Part shown: one piece after another, positions 1-9,289 of the stretch
Layout: each line of letters begins with the position of its first letter
Position numbering within the stretch: the first letter of the stretch is position 1
Assembly (NCBI GenBank): GCA_031553035.1
Contig: JAVBLY010000005.1
Span: forward strand, 1-64,000
Length of the DNA: 64,000 nt
Reading direction: 5' to 3'
Source: JAVBLY01 sp031553035
GTDB lineage: Bacteria; Bacillota; Clostridia; Peptostreptococcales; Anaerovoracaceae
Made by a program: the position numbers and the translations under genes
Notes under the pieces: model-generated
What the model was told of the DNA's origin: nothing
Database searches by the model: none
What the model saw: only the letters and a program-made list of their open reading frames with translations

Positions 1-1
1 T

Positions 2-76
2 GTGAATAATTAATTCACACGCCGCCGGAGGCATATAATTGTTTTTCACTCCATATAGTGAATCTCGATTATTCAC
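2..76 (+). promoter_or_regulatory. Putative promoter with two GTGAAT/ATTCAC operator-like palindromes
   Basis: GTGAAT-N5-ATTCAC lies at 2-18 inside the longer palindrome 1-19, and GTGAAT-N7-ATTCAC lies at 58-76. A TATAAT -10 box lies at 34-39, so the first palindrome covers the expected -35 region and the second falls just after the expected start of transcription. This layout suits a dimeric repressor of the ABC operon that starts at 138. The regulator is unknown; the XRE gene at the end of the operon is one candidate and a gene left of the window is another. The palindromes are seen; their operator role is inferred. Confidence 0.5.
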
Positions 77-137
77 AAGTGATTTGTTTCTGCAAGAGGC
101 AATTCATTTGCCTCGATAGCAGAAATGGAGTGAAAAA
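42..137 (+). promoter_or_regulatory. Multibranched leader that sequesters the first ABC gene's ribosome binding site
   Basis: Positions 42-54 (TTTTTCACTCCAT) are perfectly complementary to 125-137, which hold the GGAG ribosome binding site and end directly before the ATG at 138. Inside this 13-bp closing stem are a hairpin 58-63/71-76 and a nested hairpin 88-93/119-124 plus 96-102/108-114. The paired arms account for most of the 96 nt. If the whole stretch is transcribed the start site would be occluded, so translation may be controlled by RNA structure. If transcription begins near 46, as the -10 box suggests, the closing stem is shortened by a few pairs. Confidence 0.45.
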
Positions 138-986
138 ATGAACAGACCCATTAGCATGAATCATATATCAAAACAGTTTGATGAAAAGTTTGCACTCAGC
201 GATATCAGCTTTGGTGTGGAAGAAGGAGAACTTCTGGGTTTTCTAGGACCGTCAGGTGCAGGGAAAACCACGACAATAAAGATACTCACAGGGCAGCTTA
301 GACAAAGTGGCGGAGAAGCGCATATTCTAGGTACGGATACACGTAAGGTGGACAGCTCCCTTTATATGCAGGTGGGTATTGTGACAGACAACAGCGGAGT
401 TTACGAAAAACTCAGTGTCTATAATAATCTGTCCCCTTTTGCGGAAATAATGGATGTGGATAAAAAGAGGATCGATGAACTTCTGGAGCGGATAGGATTG
501 ATCAATGAAAAGAAAAAACAGGCGGAAAAACTCAGCAAAGGAATGAGGCAGAGACTGGTTTTGGCAAGAGCCATACTCCATAAGCCAAAAGTACTTTTTC
601 TTGACGAGCCTACTTCGGGACTTGATCCTTCAACTGCGCTGGACATCCATGACCTCCTCAAAGAATTAACGCTAAACGGTACCGCAATTTTCCTTACGAC
701 CCACAATATGGATGAAGCCACAAAGATATGTGACCGGGTCGCCCTCTTAAACGAAGGAATTATTGTTGAAATGGGAGCCCCCCGGGACATAAGCCTAAAA
801 TATAATAAAGAAAACACATATAACCTCCTGCTAAAAGACGGCACGAGGCTCACCATTGACAGCACAGAGGACGGCAGAAACAAAGTAGCAAAACATATTG
901 TGGATAATGACATCCGCTCCATTCATTCGTCTGAGCCAACATTGGAAACAGTCTTTTTGAAACTGACAGGAAGGAATTTACAATGA
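138..986 (+). CDS. ABC transporter ATP-binding protein (drug/lantibiotic-export type)
   Basis: This is a 282-residue nucleotide-binding subunit that would drive the ABC-2 permease encoded next. The Walker A motif GPSGAGKTT is near residues 37-45, the signature LSKGMRQR at 132-139, Walker B VLFLDE at 152-157 followed by a D-loop (SGLDP), and an H-loop TTHNMDEA near 190. The usual Q-loop glutamine is replaced by a TDNSG segment, as in other single-domain ABC-2 exporters of this type. A tail of about 60 residues follows the ATPase core. The start ATG sits 7 nt after GGAG. It overlaps the permease gene by four bases (ATGA), so the two are translationally coupled. The substrate is unknown. Confidence 0.9.
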   Translation: MNRPISMNHISKQFDEKFALSDISFGVEEGELLGFLGPSGAGKTTTIKILTGQLRQSGGEAHILGTDTRKVDSSLYMQVGIVTDNSGVYEKLSVYNNLSPFAEIMDVDKKRIDELLERIGLINEKKKQAEKLSKGMRQRLVLARAILHKPKVLFLDEPTSGLDPSTALDIHDLLKELTLNGTAIFLTTHNMDEATKICDRVALLNEGIIVEMGAPRDISLKYNKENTYNLLLKDGTRLTIDSTEDGRNKVAKHIVDNDIRSIHSSEPTLETVFLKLTGRNLQ

Positions 987-1729
987 CTTTATCACTACAC
1001 AAAACCATAGCATTATTCAAATTAAAAACAATGTCAATAAGCAGCAACAAGACTCTGTTTTTCGGTCCCATCTTTTCCATATTCTTCACACTTATGTACC
1101 GGTTCATCCTGCCCGTACCGCCTCATATGGACGGCTCTGAACAGGTGCTCATGGTGATATACCTTAATCTGGGCGTGCTCATGAATACACTTATGACCGG
1201 TCTTATGGTAGCTGCCCTGCCTATTTCCGAAGAAAAAGAAAAGTACACTCTGCGTGTCCTCATGACATCGTCCATCAACTGGGCAGAGTATTTTCTTGGA
1301 AGCCTGCTACCGGTATTTTTCATAACTGAAATAGTTAATTTGATTCTCATACCTGTATGCAATGTCAATGTCTTGTCTATGCCGTATTATTTGCTGTTCA
1401 CTTCCCTGGGAGCACTGATCTCAATACTCCTCGGTGCAGGGATCGGGCTTGCATGCAAAGACCAGACCGCAACGTCGCTGATAATCACCCCCATCATGAT
1501 GTTTATGCTGCTTCCGGCCATGCTTGGGAATATGATCGACATCGACTGGATGGAAAAACTTTCCCAAATCACTTATACTGGTGCTATGACCAATATGCTC
1601 ACTTTTGCCGTATCAGACGAAACCAGCGGTCATATGATAACGGATATAATTGTTTTGACAGTCTGGCTGGCAATAGCTATTGCAGTTTTTGGATTACTTT
1701 ACAAACGCAACAAAACAGATCATGATTAA
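983..1729 (+). CDS. ABC-2 type permease
   Basis: This 248-residue integral membrane protein has about six hydrophobic segments, which is typical of ABC-2 exporter permeases. A conserved-looking cytoplasmic stretch with EEKEKYTLRVLMTS follows the second segment. This E-rich loop before L/R residues is common in permeases that partner with CcmA-like ATPases. Its ATG overlaps the stop of the ATPase gene, and the two proteins presumably form a homodimeric-permease exporter. The likely function is drug, peptide or lantibiotic efflux; nothing in the sequence identifies the cargo. Confidence 0.85.
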   Translation: MTLSLHKTIALFKLKTMSISSNKTLFFGPIFSIFFTLMYRFILPVPPHMDGSEQVLMVIYLNLGVLMNTLMTGLMVAALPISEEKEKYTLRVLMTSSINWAEYFLGSLLPVFFITEIVNLILIPVCNVNVLSMPYYLLFTSLGALISILLGAGIGLACKDQTATSLIITPIMMFMLLPAMLGNMIDIDWMEKLSQITYTGAMTNMLTFAVSDETSGHMITDIIVLTVWLAIAIAVFGLLYKRNKTDHD

Positions 1730-1786
1730 ACATCGATGACTTGACCCCCGCCGCTTATCTGTAAATAATGAATGGAGAAAACAAAT

Positions 1787-2122
1787 ATGAAAAAAGAAGA
1801 AATCTTATCAAGAAGCAGAGAGGAACATAAAGAACAAGATCTTTATGTGATAGATGTACAGACTAGGGCGGCCAATGTCATTGCACTCGTTGCCCTGATC
1901 CTTGCCACCCTCTTTTTTGTTTTGCAATCTGTTTTGGGTCTTGGATTCAACTTCGGACTGTACGCTATCGTATTTTCCATAGGTGCCGTGGGGTTTATAT
2001 TCAAAGCAAAATATATAAAGCGCAAAAGAGATATCGTATTAGCCACAATATACTCCGCTGCCACTGTCATCCTGACCGCTATCCATATTTATCAGTTGAT
2101 AACATCATCGACTGTATTATAA
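1787..2122 (+). CDS. Small membrane protein, DUF6442-like
   Basis: The protein has 111 residues from the chosen start. A charged N-terminal helix (EEILSRSREEHKEQD) is followed by three hydrophobic segments. An upstream in-frame ATG at 1772 is less likely because the GGAG at 1774-1777 lies inside that extension and is correctly spaced for the ATG at 1787. Proteins of this size and layout (DUF6442-like) are often encoded beside a small XRE regulator, as here (2134-2343). The role is unknown; it may be a membrane sensor or immunity protein that works with the regulator. Confidence 0.75.
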   Translation: MKKEEILSRSREEHKEQDLYVIDVQTRAANVIALVALILATLFFVLQSVLGLGFNFGLYAIVFSIGAVGFIFKAKYIKRKRDIVLATIYSAATVILTAIHIYQLITSSTVL

Positions 2123-2133
2123 GGAGAGGGCTA

Positions 2134-2343
2134 ATGGATGACAAATTGATCTTACAGAACAATTTAAAAGAAGCAAGAATAGAAAACGGTTTGTCCCAGG
2201 CACAGCTGGCGAAGCTGGTCGGAGTATCCCGTAACACCATTAGTTCCATCGAGACCGGTCAATTCAATCCCACTGCAAAATTGGCGCTGATCCTTTGCAT
2301 CGCACTTGATAAGAACTTTGAAGATTTGTTTTACTTTGACTGA
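2134..2343 (+). CDS. XRE-family helix-turn-helix regulator
   Basis: This 69-residue single-domain regulator has a Cro/C1 helix-turn-helix at about residues 5-60 (the recognition region includes SQAQLAKLVGVSRNTISSIE). It resembles the minimal YozG-type regulators usually paired with a small membrane protein. It starts 11 nt after the upstream gene behind AAGGAGAG, so it belongs to the ABC operon. It could autoregulate the operon through the palindromes at 2-76. That link is inferred from position only. Confidence 0.88.
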   Translation: MDDKLILQNNLKEARIENGLSQAQLAKLVGVSRNTISSIETGQFNPTAKLALILCIALDKNFEDLFYFD

Positions 2344-2414
2344 TCATCAAGGTAAGGAGAAACGAAACGACAGACCAAAAAAGGGAGTTTCTAAATATAT
2401 TATCGGCTTGCTAC

Positions 2415-3182
2415 TTAAATCAAATACATTTCCCTTAATTGCTTAGTCATGTACGGAGTAACATCCAGTCCTTTTTCGATATATTTTTCGAAAGATCCAT
2501 ACAGCTTTTCTGCTGTGGAATATGACCGCTTAAGATATGCTTCTTCTACATTTAGAGCCAGCCCGATAGCCTCTAACTGAGTATCGCCGATACCCTTTTT
2601 CTTTAAGGCTGTAAGAACCTGATCGTTATGAGCTTTACGCATTTCGTTGGTCATGAGGTAGTCTTTCATGATATCAGCTCTGGAAACTCCGAGAATTGTC
2701 AGGATGATGGCAGCACCAAGTCCGGTCCTGTCTTTGCCGGTAGTGCAGTGAAAAAGTATTGATCCAGCGTTTTGTGAAAGGAACAAGCTGATCATCTCAC
2801 GAAAACCATCCTGAGCCGCCGGATCACTTACCATGGATTCATAAGCGCCTCCCATAAAGATTTCCGTGTCTTCAGGAGTTTTGAGCTTTGACAGGAAGTT
2901 CTCAGGATCAGGGACTTTAGATCCCTCTTTTTTCATTATATCAATGTGGATATTCTGAACATTGGGAAGAGCATCATCCGGCTGCTTTTTTCTCTCATTT
3001 GCAGTACGCAGATCGATAATCATCTTAAGACGATAATCGTCAAGTAAAACTGACTTATCAGATGCACTGAGCCCGGCTGGTTCCGCAGAACGCAGCAGTC
3101 TGCCGCATGCCACGGTTTTTCCGCCTTCTCCTTTGATCCCGCCGAGATCGCGGAAGTTTACCAATTCTATTTTTGTATTCAT
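2415..3182 (-). CDS. Tyrosine-protein phosphatase (Y_phosphatase3/DSP-like)
   Basis: This is a 255-residue cytoplasmic protein-tyrosine or dual-specificity phosphatase. The P-loop signature HCTTGKDRTG provides the nucleophilic cysteine and the arginine. The N-terminal NFRDLGG motif is typical of this bacterial family (COG2365), and a conserved aspartate-rich stretch precedes the P-loop. I prefer the ATG at 3182, which sits 8 nt after GGGG, over a GTG at 3191 that overlaps the binding site. It lies 118 bp downstream of the hybrid kinase at 3300-6077 on the same strand, but a shared function is not shown. Confidence 0.88.
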   Translation of the reverse strand: MNTKIELVNFRDLGGIKGEGGKTVACGRLLRSAEPAGLSASDKSVLLDDYRLKMIIDLRTANERKKQPDDALPNVQNIHIDIMKKEGSKVPDPENFLSKLKTPEDTEIFMGGAYESMVSDPAAQDGFREMISLFLSQNAGSILFHCTTGKDRTGLGAAIILTILGVSRADIMKDYLMTNEMRKAHNDQVLTALKKKGIGDTQLEAIGLALNVEEAYLKRSYSTAEKLYGSFEKYIEKGLDVTPYMTKQLREMYLI

Positions 3183-3299
3183 TTTAGTCACCCCATATTA
3201 ATTTACAAAATATTATTAGTTATCTATACCCTTTTAAACAAGAAAAAATCCGGATTCCGACAAAAAAATTAGATACAAGGAATAAAAAAGCAGGACATG

Positions 3300-6077
3300 T
3301 CACTGGATTTTATCTGCAGGCAGCCATTTTTTCAGAATCGCAAGTAGCGGCTTCCTGTTTATTGGTTTGGACAAATAATCATTCATTCCAATATTCAGAA
3401 GCATTTCTTTTGCTCCGTTAATGGCATTTGCTGTTAAGGCAATAATGACCAGGTCGTCTTCACCGTAAATTTTACGTAGTCTTTTTGTGGTTTCAACTCC
3501 ATCCATTTCAGGCATCATTTGATCCATAAAGATAATGTCATATTTTTTTTCTGCTACCTTTTCGATAGCTTCGAAGCCGCTGGTCACGGTATCACTTTTA
3601 ATATCATAAAGATTCAGCATCGCACTTACTATGCTGAGATTTATTTCATTGTCGTCAACTATAAGCACGCTTGCTTTCGGAGCCGATATCGGCTTATCCT
3701 CTGTGACATTATTATTTTCAATATTTTCCGAGCTGCCCTCTTTGAATGGAATATCAAAATAAAAGGTCGATCCCTTGCCGTACTCACTTGTGACCCTTAT
3801 GGACCCACCCATCAATTCGATCAGATTCTTGGAAATAGTAAGCCCAAGTCCAGTTCCGCTAGAGTTGCTTTTTGTAACGACCTGACCGAATTCATTAAAT
3901 ATTTTTGAAAGATCCTCTTTCTTCATGCCAATACCGGAGTCTTCTACACTGAAAAAAAGCCTTTCATCTTTTTTATGAACGGTAAGCAATACACCGCCTT
4001 CTTCTGTAAACTTGACTGCATTACCTATAATGTTGATGAGTATTTGGCGTAATCTGGTATCATCTCCATTTAAAACAGCCGGAAGATCTTCTTCTGCCTC
4101 AAGAATAAATGAAATGTTCTTATTCTTACACGAAAACGAAAATATATCCTCTATGTTTTGAAGGAACAGATGAAAATCATAGTCATCCGGCATTAGTTCC
4201 AGCTTCTTAGCTTCTATTTTTGAAAAATCCAATATGTCATTGATAATGCCCATAAGCGAAGTCGCAGAAACGAGAACATTGCTTGCATATTTGCTTTGTT
4301 TTTCATTTAGCGATTCTTCAGTAAGTAATGTTGCCATACCGATTACGGCATTCATTGGAGTACGAATCTCATGAGACATATTGGACAAAAACTGACTCTT
4401 TGCCTCAGAAGCAGCAATGGCAAATTTCGCCTGAAGCTCCATCTCTAAACTCCGTTCAGTAGCTTCTATGCGAGCTTTTTCACTGGCTTTTATCTCCCGA
4501 AGATCACGGGAATATGCAGCAAGTCGGTATTCGTTTCTCATTGATACACGAACCAGTGTAGTTTCAACCGGCAAAGGTTCGCCTTTTTTAGTATGATACA
4601 TCCACTCAAATTTTCTGTATCCGGTTTCAAATGCAGTTTTGATTTCCTTTGTCGCTTTTTCGTCGGTTCTCATACCGTCCGGTTGGTATTCCGGACTGAA
4701 AGCATAAAAATTCTCTATATATTCTTCTTTGCTATCAATTCCGAAAAGTCTGACCGTTTCCATATTGCAGTCAATCATATTGCCGTCTTTATCCCAAAGC
4801 GATGCTGCAAGGGGCGTAGCATCCAACATTATCTGGCTTCGTTCATCAGCCTCAGCACGACCTTTTTCAACTGCCGCCTGCCTTGCTGCCTTTAGTTCAT
4901 ATTCCATATTGACGCTATCCGTGATGTCCAGATTCATACCTACAATACTGAGGATTTTGCCGGTTTCATCACGTAATGTATTTCCGAAAATACGGACATA
5001 TCTGATCATTCCATCTTTTAAATAAAGCTTTATATCCTGTGTCGGCCAGTCAGAATACAGTTCTTTTGTTCGAAGTCTTTCGAAGATTTCATAATCAACA
5101 TCGAGCATAATTTTTTCAAAATAATCTAAGGCCTCATCCAGTGAAACAGTACCTTCGGATTCATCAAATCCAAGTATTCTACCGCTGTGTTCATCATATG
5201 TATACTTACTATTTGTAAAATCTATTTCCCAAACACCGGCACCCGATGCAGTAAGAGCCATCTCCAAACGGCGATTTGCATCCTTTACATCCTGTTGAGC
5301 TTTCAGAATATCAGTTACATCCGAGGAATGCTGTAAGTGAACTTTCTTACCACCTATCCATTCTATGATGCTGTCCGCATTCTTGTAATTTCTTTTGGTA
5401 ATAGCATTGTATTCATCCCAGATTATAGGATGTTTGTCGGCGTTTAAAAGTTTTTCATTGGGACAATCAGAACATTTTTCAGTAAGGCTATCATCAAATA
5501 CTTTCCAGCAGGTATTTCCCAGGACGTCTTTTTCTTCTAAACCAAATGTTTCAAGCATCTTTTTGTTTGTAAAAAGAACCTCGTATGTTTCCAAATCGGA
5601 AACATATATATTATCATTCAGACTATTAAGAAGATTCGTTAATACATTCAGCATATTATCGGCATCTTTTTGCATTTCGCGGACATCGGTGACATCAATC
5701 GCATAATGCATATGGACTTTTTTTCTGTTTGTCCATTCGATCACACTGTCTAAACATCGGTATGTACGTTTTGTTCGTGTATTGAATGTATCCCATATTA
5801 TTGGTTTTGGATCTTTTTCCAGTTTATTGATAGGACAAAATGAACACCGCCCGGTTTTTCCCTTTTGAATGACTTTCCAACAGATCTGTCCTGACGTTTC
5901 ATAATCTATATTGAATACTTCTCTCATCATCCTATTAACAAAAAGAATTTCGTGAGTATCCATATCAGAAACGTAAACGAATGCATCTATGTTATCCAGA
6001 ATGCTTGAAAGAACCTGGAGCATTTTATTGGCGTTGCCGAAATTATCCGGCACGTTTGCACATGCTAAATCATTCAT
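3300..6077 (-). CDS. Soluble hybrid histidine kinase with four PAS domains (paralogue 1)
   Basis: This 925-residue protein has no membrane segment. Its order is PAS1 (about 20-130), PAS2 (145-260), PAS3 (270-395), PAS4 (410-530), HisKA with NMSHEIRTP and phospho-His569, HATPase with N, G1 and G2 boxes (about 670-775), and a receiver (803-920) with phospho-Asp852. PAS1 and PAS2 each carry C-x11-C-x2-C (66/78/81 and 190/202/205), a pattern that could bind metal or sense redox. There is no HPt or output domain, so an unlinked phosphotransfer partner is expected. It is colinear, almost without gaps, with the kinase at 6342-9146, so the pair arose by tandem duplication. Confidence 0.95.
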   Translation of the reverse strand: MNDLACANVPDNFGNANKMLQVLSSILDNIDAFVYVSDMDTHEILFVNRMMREVFNIDYETSGQICWKVIQKGKTGRCSFCPINKLEKDPKPIIWDTFNTRTKRTYRCLDSVIEWTNRKKVHMHYAIDVTDVREMQKDADNMLNVLTNLLNSLNDNIYVSDLETYEVLFTNKKMLETFGLEEKDVLGNTCWKVFDDSLTEKCSDCPNEKLLNADKHPIIWDEYNAITKRNYKNADSIIEWIGGKKVHLQHSSDVTDILKAQQDVKDANRRLEMALTASGAGVWEIDFTNSKYTYDEHSGRILGFDESEGTVSLDEALDYFEKIMLDVDYEIFERLRTKELYSDWPTQDIKLYLKDGMIRYVRIFGNTLRDETGKILSIVGMNLDITDSVNMEYELKAARQAAVEKGRAEADERSQIMLDATPLAASLWDKDGNMIDCNMETVRLFGIDSKEEYIENFYAFSPEYQPDGMRTDEKATKEIKTAFETGYRKFEWMYHTKKGEPLPVETTLVRVSMRNEYRLAAYSRDLREIKASEKARIEATERSLEMELQAKFAIAASEAKSQFLSNMSHEIRTPMNAVIGMATLLTEESLNEKQSKYASNVLVSATSLMGIINDILDFSKIEAKKLELMPDDYDFHLFLQNIEDIFSFSCKNKNISFILEAEEDLPAVLNGDDTRLRQILINIIGNAVKFTEEGGVLLTVHKKDERLFFSVEDSGIGMKKEDLSKIFNEFGQVVTKSNSSGTGLGLTISKNLIELMGGSIRVTSEYGKGSTFYFDIPFKEGSSENIENNNVTEDKPISAPKASVLIVDDNEINLSIVSAMLNLYDIKSDTVTSGFEAIEKVAEKKYDIIFMDQMMPEMDGVETTKRLRKIYGEDDLVIIALTANAINGAKEMLLNIGMNDYLSKPINRKPLLAILKKWLPADKIQ

Positions 6078-6341
6078 TTTTTATCTCCCACCTATTTTTT
6101 GACTACCATCCGCTATTCATTGCCGAGGCGTTAATTTAAAGATTAATTGAATACGCATCTAATCTGACAATGAACCATACTTTGATTATAATCTCCTTAC
6201 TAAACATAATACTATGTATTACACATTCCATTATTACACAAAAGTTAACTAAATAATAGCTTTTTTGATTTTTATTTGATTACATCTGTAATATTGTATG
6301 GATACTAAACTAAAAATATAGACATTATGTAAGAAATTAAA

Positions 6342-9146
6342 CTATTCGTTAATTTGATCTAGTTGACAAACTTTATCTTCCGGCAGCCACTTCTTCAAAA
6401 TCTTTAACAGTGGCTTTCTGTCGATTGGCTTTGAAAGATAATCATTCATCCCAACATTAAGCAGCATTTCCTTTGCACCTTCGATTGCGTTTGCAGTCAG
6501 GGCTATGATAATAAGCTCATCTTCCCTGTATGATTCTCTAAGATTTTTCGTAACTTCCACTCCATCCATTTCCGGCATCATCTGGTCCATAAAAACAATA
6601 TCATAATTCTTCTGAGAAATCATTTTTATGGCTTTTGGTCCGCTTATGGCAGTGTCACATTTTATTTTATATAGCTTAAGCATTGCACTTACTACGTTTA
6701 GGTTGATCTCGTTATCGTCAACAACAAGCACTTCTGCATTCGGCGCAGATATAAGAAGATCATCCATGGTTTTACTGTTATCCAGATTAGCTTCATTACC
6801 AGGTATGAACGGAATATCAAAATCAAAGACAGATCCCACTTTATATTCACTGTTGACACAAACTGATCCGCCCATCAGTTCGATCAAGTTCTTTGAAATA
6901 GACAATCCAAGTCCGGTTCCGCGGATACTGCTGTTATTACCGGCATTCAACTGATCAAATTCATTGAATATCCTTGGAATATCCTCTTTTTTCATTCCAA
7001 TACCGGTATCCTCGATCCGGAAGAAAAGCCGTTCATCTTCACGTTTTACAGCAAGCAACACCTTCCCTTTTTCTGTAAATTTTATTGCATTGCCGAGAAT
7101 ATTGATCAGTATCTGACGAAGTCTGATATCATCACCGCATATATTCCTTGGAAGATTGCAATCCAGTTGCATTTCAAATGATATCCCTTTGTTTTTTGCT
7201 GAAAATGAGAATATCTCTTCGATATTCTCTAAAAACTTGTGTAGATCAAAATCTGACATGACAAGAGCAAGCTTCTGTGCTTCTATCTTTGACAGATCCA
7301 ATATATCATTGATAATGCCCATAAGCGAAGTCGCAGAAACGAGAACATTGTTTACATATTTGCTCTGTTTTTCATTTAGTTTCTCTTCGCTGAGCAGTGT
7401 CGCCATGCCGATGACAGCATTCATTGGCGTTCTGATCTCGTGTGACATATTTGAAAGGAACTGGCTTTTCGCTTCTGATGCAGCTATAGCCAGCTTTGCC
7501 TGAAGTTCCATATCCATACTATGTTCTGTTGCTTCAAGGCGAGCCTTCTCGCTGGCTTTGATATCACGAAGATCCCGGGAATATGCAGCCAACCTGTATT
7601 CATCTCTCATGGATACACGAACAAGCGTCGTTTCTACCGGCAATGGACTACCATCAACAGTTAGATACATCCATTCAAATTTGCGATATCCTGTTTCAAA
7701 AGCAGCAGCAATTTCTTTTGCTGCTTTTTCATCTGTCCGCATACCATCCGGCTGATATTCCGGGTTTAAATCATAAAAATGATCTATATACTCTTCTTTC
7801 CTCGATAAACCAAAGAGGCGAACACATTCCATATTACAGTCCAGCATTTTGCCGTCTCTATCCCAAAATGATGCTGCAAGTGGTGTTGCATCCAGCATTA
7901 TCTGGCTTCGCTCATCTGCTTCAACACGTCCTTTGTCCTCTGCTGCTTGTCTGGCAGCCTTGAGTTCATTCTCCATGTTGACACTGTCGGTTATATCTAT
8001 ATTCATGCCTACAATACTTAGGATTTTGCCCGTTTTATCACGTAACGGATTGCCGAATATACGTACATATCTAATATCGCCATCGTTCAAGTACAGCTTA
8101 ATATCCTGAGTCGGCCATTCTGTATAAAGCTCTTTTGATTTTAGTCCGGCAACGATCTCAGGATCAGCATCGATCATTACTTTTTCAAGGTATTCCATGA
8201 TCTTTTCAACTGAAGAAGAACCTGCTTTATCGTCGAATACCAGCAGTTTCGCGCATCTTTCGTCATATGTATAAAGATTTTTCACAAAATCTATTTCCCA
8301 CACGCCGGCCCCTGATGCATCAAGTGCGACCTCCAGTCGACGATTGGCATCCTTTACTTCCTGTTGAGCATTCAGAATGTCAGTGACATCCGTCGAATGC
8401 TGTAAATGAACTTTTTTGCCGTCGATCCATTCAATGGCGGTGTCAACATTTTTATAATTTCTATCGGTAACTGTATTGTGCTCATCCCATACGATTGGAG
8501 TGTTAATGTTTTTTGAAAGCTTTTCCTCAGGACAAAATGAACATCTCTCTGTAAAACCATCCTGAAAAACCTTCCAACAAATTTCTCCGATTGCATCTCC
8601 TTCCGTCAAATCAAATTCTTCCAGCATCTTTTTATTAGTGAAAAGAATCTCATCAGTATCCATGTCGGAAACATAAATATTGTCATTCAGATTATTGAGG
8701 ATATTTTTTAAAACCGCCAGCATATTGTCGGCATCTTCTTGCATTCTGCGTGTATCTGTAACATCCACTGCAAACTGCATATGTACCTTTTGTTTGTTGG
8801 TCCACTCGATAACACTGTCCAGACAACGATATGTATGTCCGGTCCGTGAATTGAATGCATCCCAGACAAAAGGAGTAGGGTCCTTTTCCAATTTGTTGAT
8901 GGGACAAAATGAACACCGTTCAGTTGTATTTTCCTGGATAACTTCATAGCAAATACATCCAGTAGTATCGTAGTCGATGTTGAAGACTTCACGCATCATT
9001 CTGTTGACGAAAAGGATTTCATGGTTTTCCATGTCAGAGACATAAACAAAGGCATCCATATTGTCCAAAATACTTGATAGTACATTAAACATCTTGTCTG
9101 CCTCATGCTGATTATTCTTTTTTTTTATTGTTGTTTTCGTGCTCAT
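6342..9146 (-). CDS. Soluble hybrid histidine kinase with four PAS domains (paralogue 2)
   Basis: This 934-residue protein shares the full architecture of its downstream neighbour: four PAS domains, HisKA with His569, HATPase, and a receiver with Asp854. Residue numbering matches position for position up to about residue 735, where a short insertion occurs in the G2 region. The C-x11-C-x2-C sets are at 66/78/81 (with an extra C64) and 190/202/205. The two kinases diverge most in PAS3 and in the tail after the receiver, where this one adds about nine residues. The 264-bp gap between the genes may allow separate expression. Confidence 0.95.
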   Translation of the reverse strand: MSTKTTIKKKNNQHEADKMFNVLSSILDNMDAFVYVSDMENHEILFVNRMMREVFNIDYDTTGCICYEVIQENTTERCSFCPINKLEKDPTPFVWDAFNSRTGHTYRCLDSVIEWTNKQKVHMQFAVDVTDTRRMQEDADNMLAVLKNILNNLNDNIYVSDMDTDEILFTNKKMLEEFDLTEGDAIGEICWKVFQDGFTERCSFCPEEKLSKNINTPIVWDEHNTVTDRNYKNVDTAIEWIDGKKVHLQHSTDVTDILNAQQEVKDANRRLEVALDASGAGVWEIDFVKNLYTYDERCAKLLVFDDKAGSSSVEKIMEYLEKVMIDADPEIVAGLKSKELYTEWPTQDIKLYLNDGDIRYVRIFGNPLRDKTGKILSIVGMNIDITDSVNMENELKAARQAAEDKGRVEADERSQIMLDATPLAASFWDRDGKMLDCNMECVRLFGLSRKEEYIDHFYDLNPEYQPDGMRTDEKAAKEIAAAFETGYRKFEWMYLTVDGSPLPVETTLVRVSMRDEYRLAAYSRDLRDIKASEKARLEATEHSMDMELQAKLAIAASEAKSQFLSNMSHEIRTPMNAVIGMATLLSEEKLNEKQSKYVNNVLVSATSLMGIINDILDLSKIEAQKLALVMSDFDLHKFLENIEEIFSFSAKNKGISFEMQLDCNLPRNICGDDIRLRQILINILGNAIKFTEKGKVLLAVKREDERLFFRIEDTGIGMKKEDIPRIFNEFDQLNAGNNSSIRGTGLGLSISKNLIELMGGSVCVNSEYKVGSVFDFDIPFIPGNEANLDNSKTMDDLLISAPNAEVLVVDDNEINLNVVSAMLKLYKIKCDTAISGPKAIKMISQKNYDIVFMDQMMPEMDGVEVTKNLRESYREDELIIIALTANAIEGAKEMLLNVGMNDYLSKPIDRKPLLKILKKWLPEDKVCQLDQINE

Positions 9147-9289
9147 ATACCCACCTTATTTCCGACTATTTGAACAGCGATGCAGTGCTGAAAAATAATA
9201 CTTGATATAAGATATCATTATCATTCAAAGTGTTAGGTTTATTGTATACTACTTTGGTAAGGAAAACCAGAAAAAATAGCGAAGTACAT

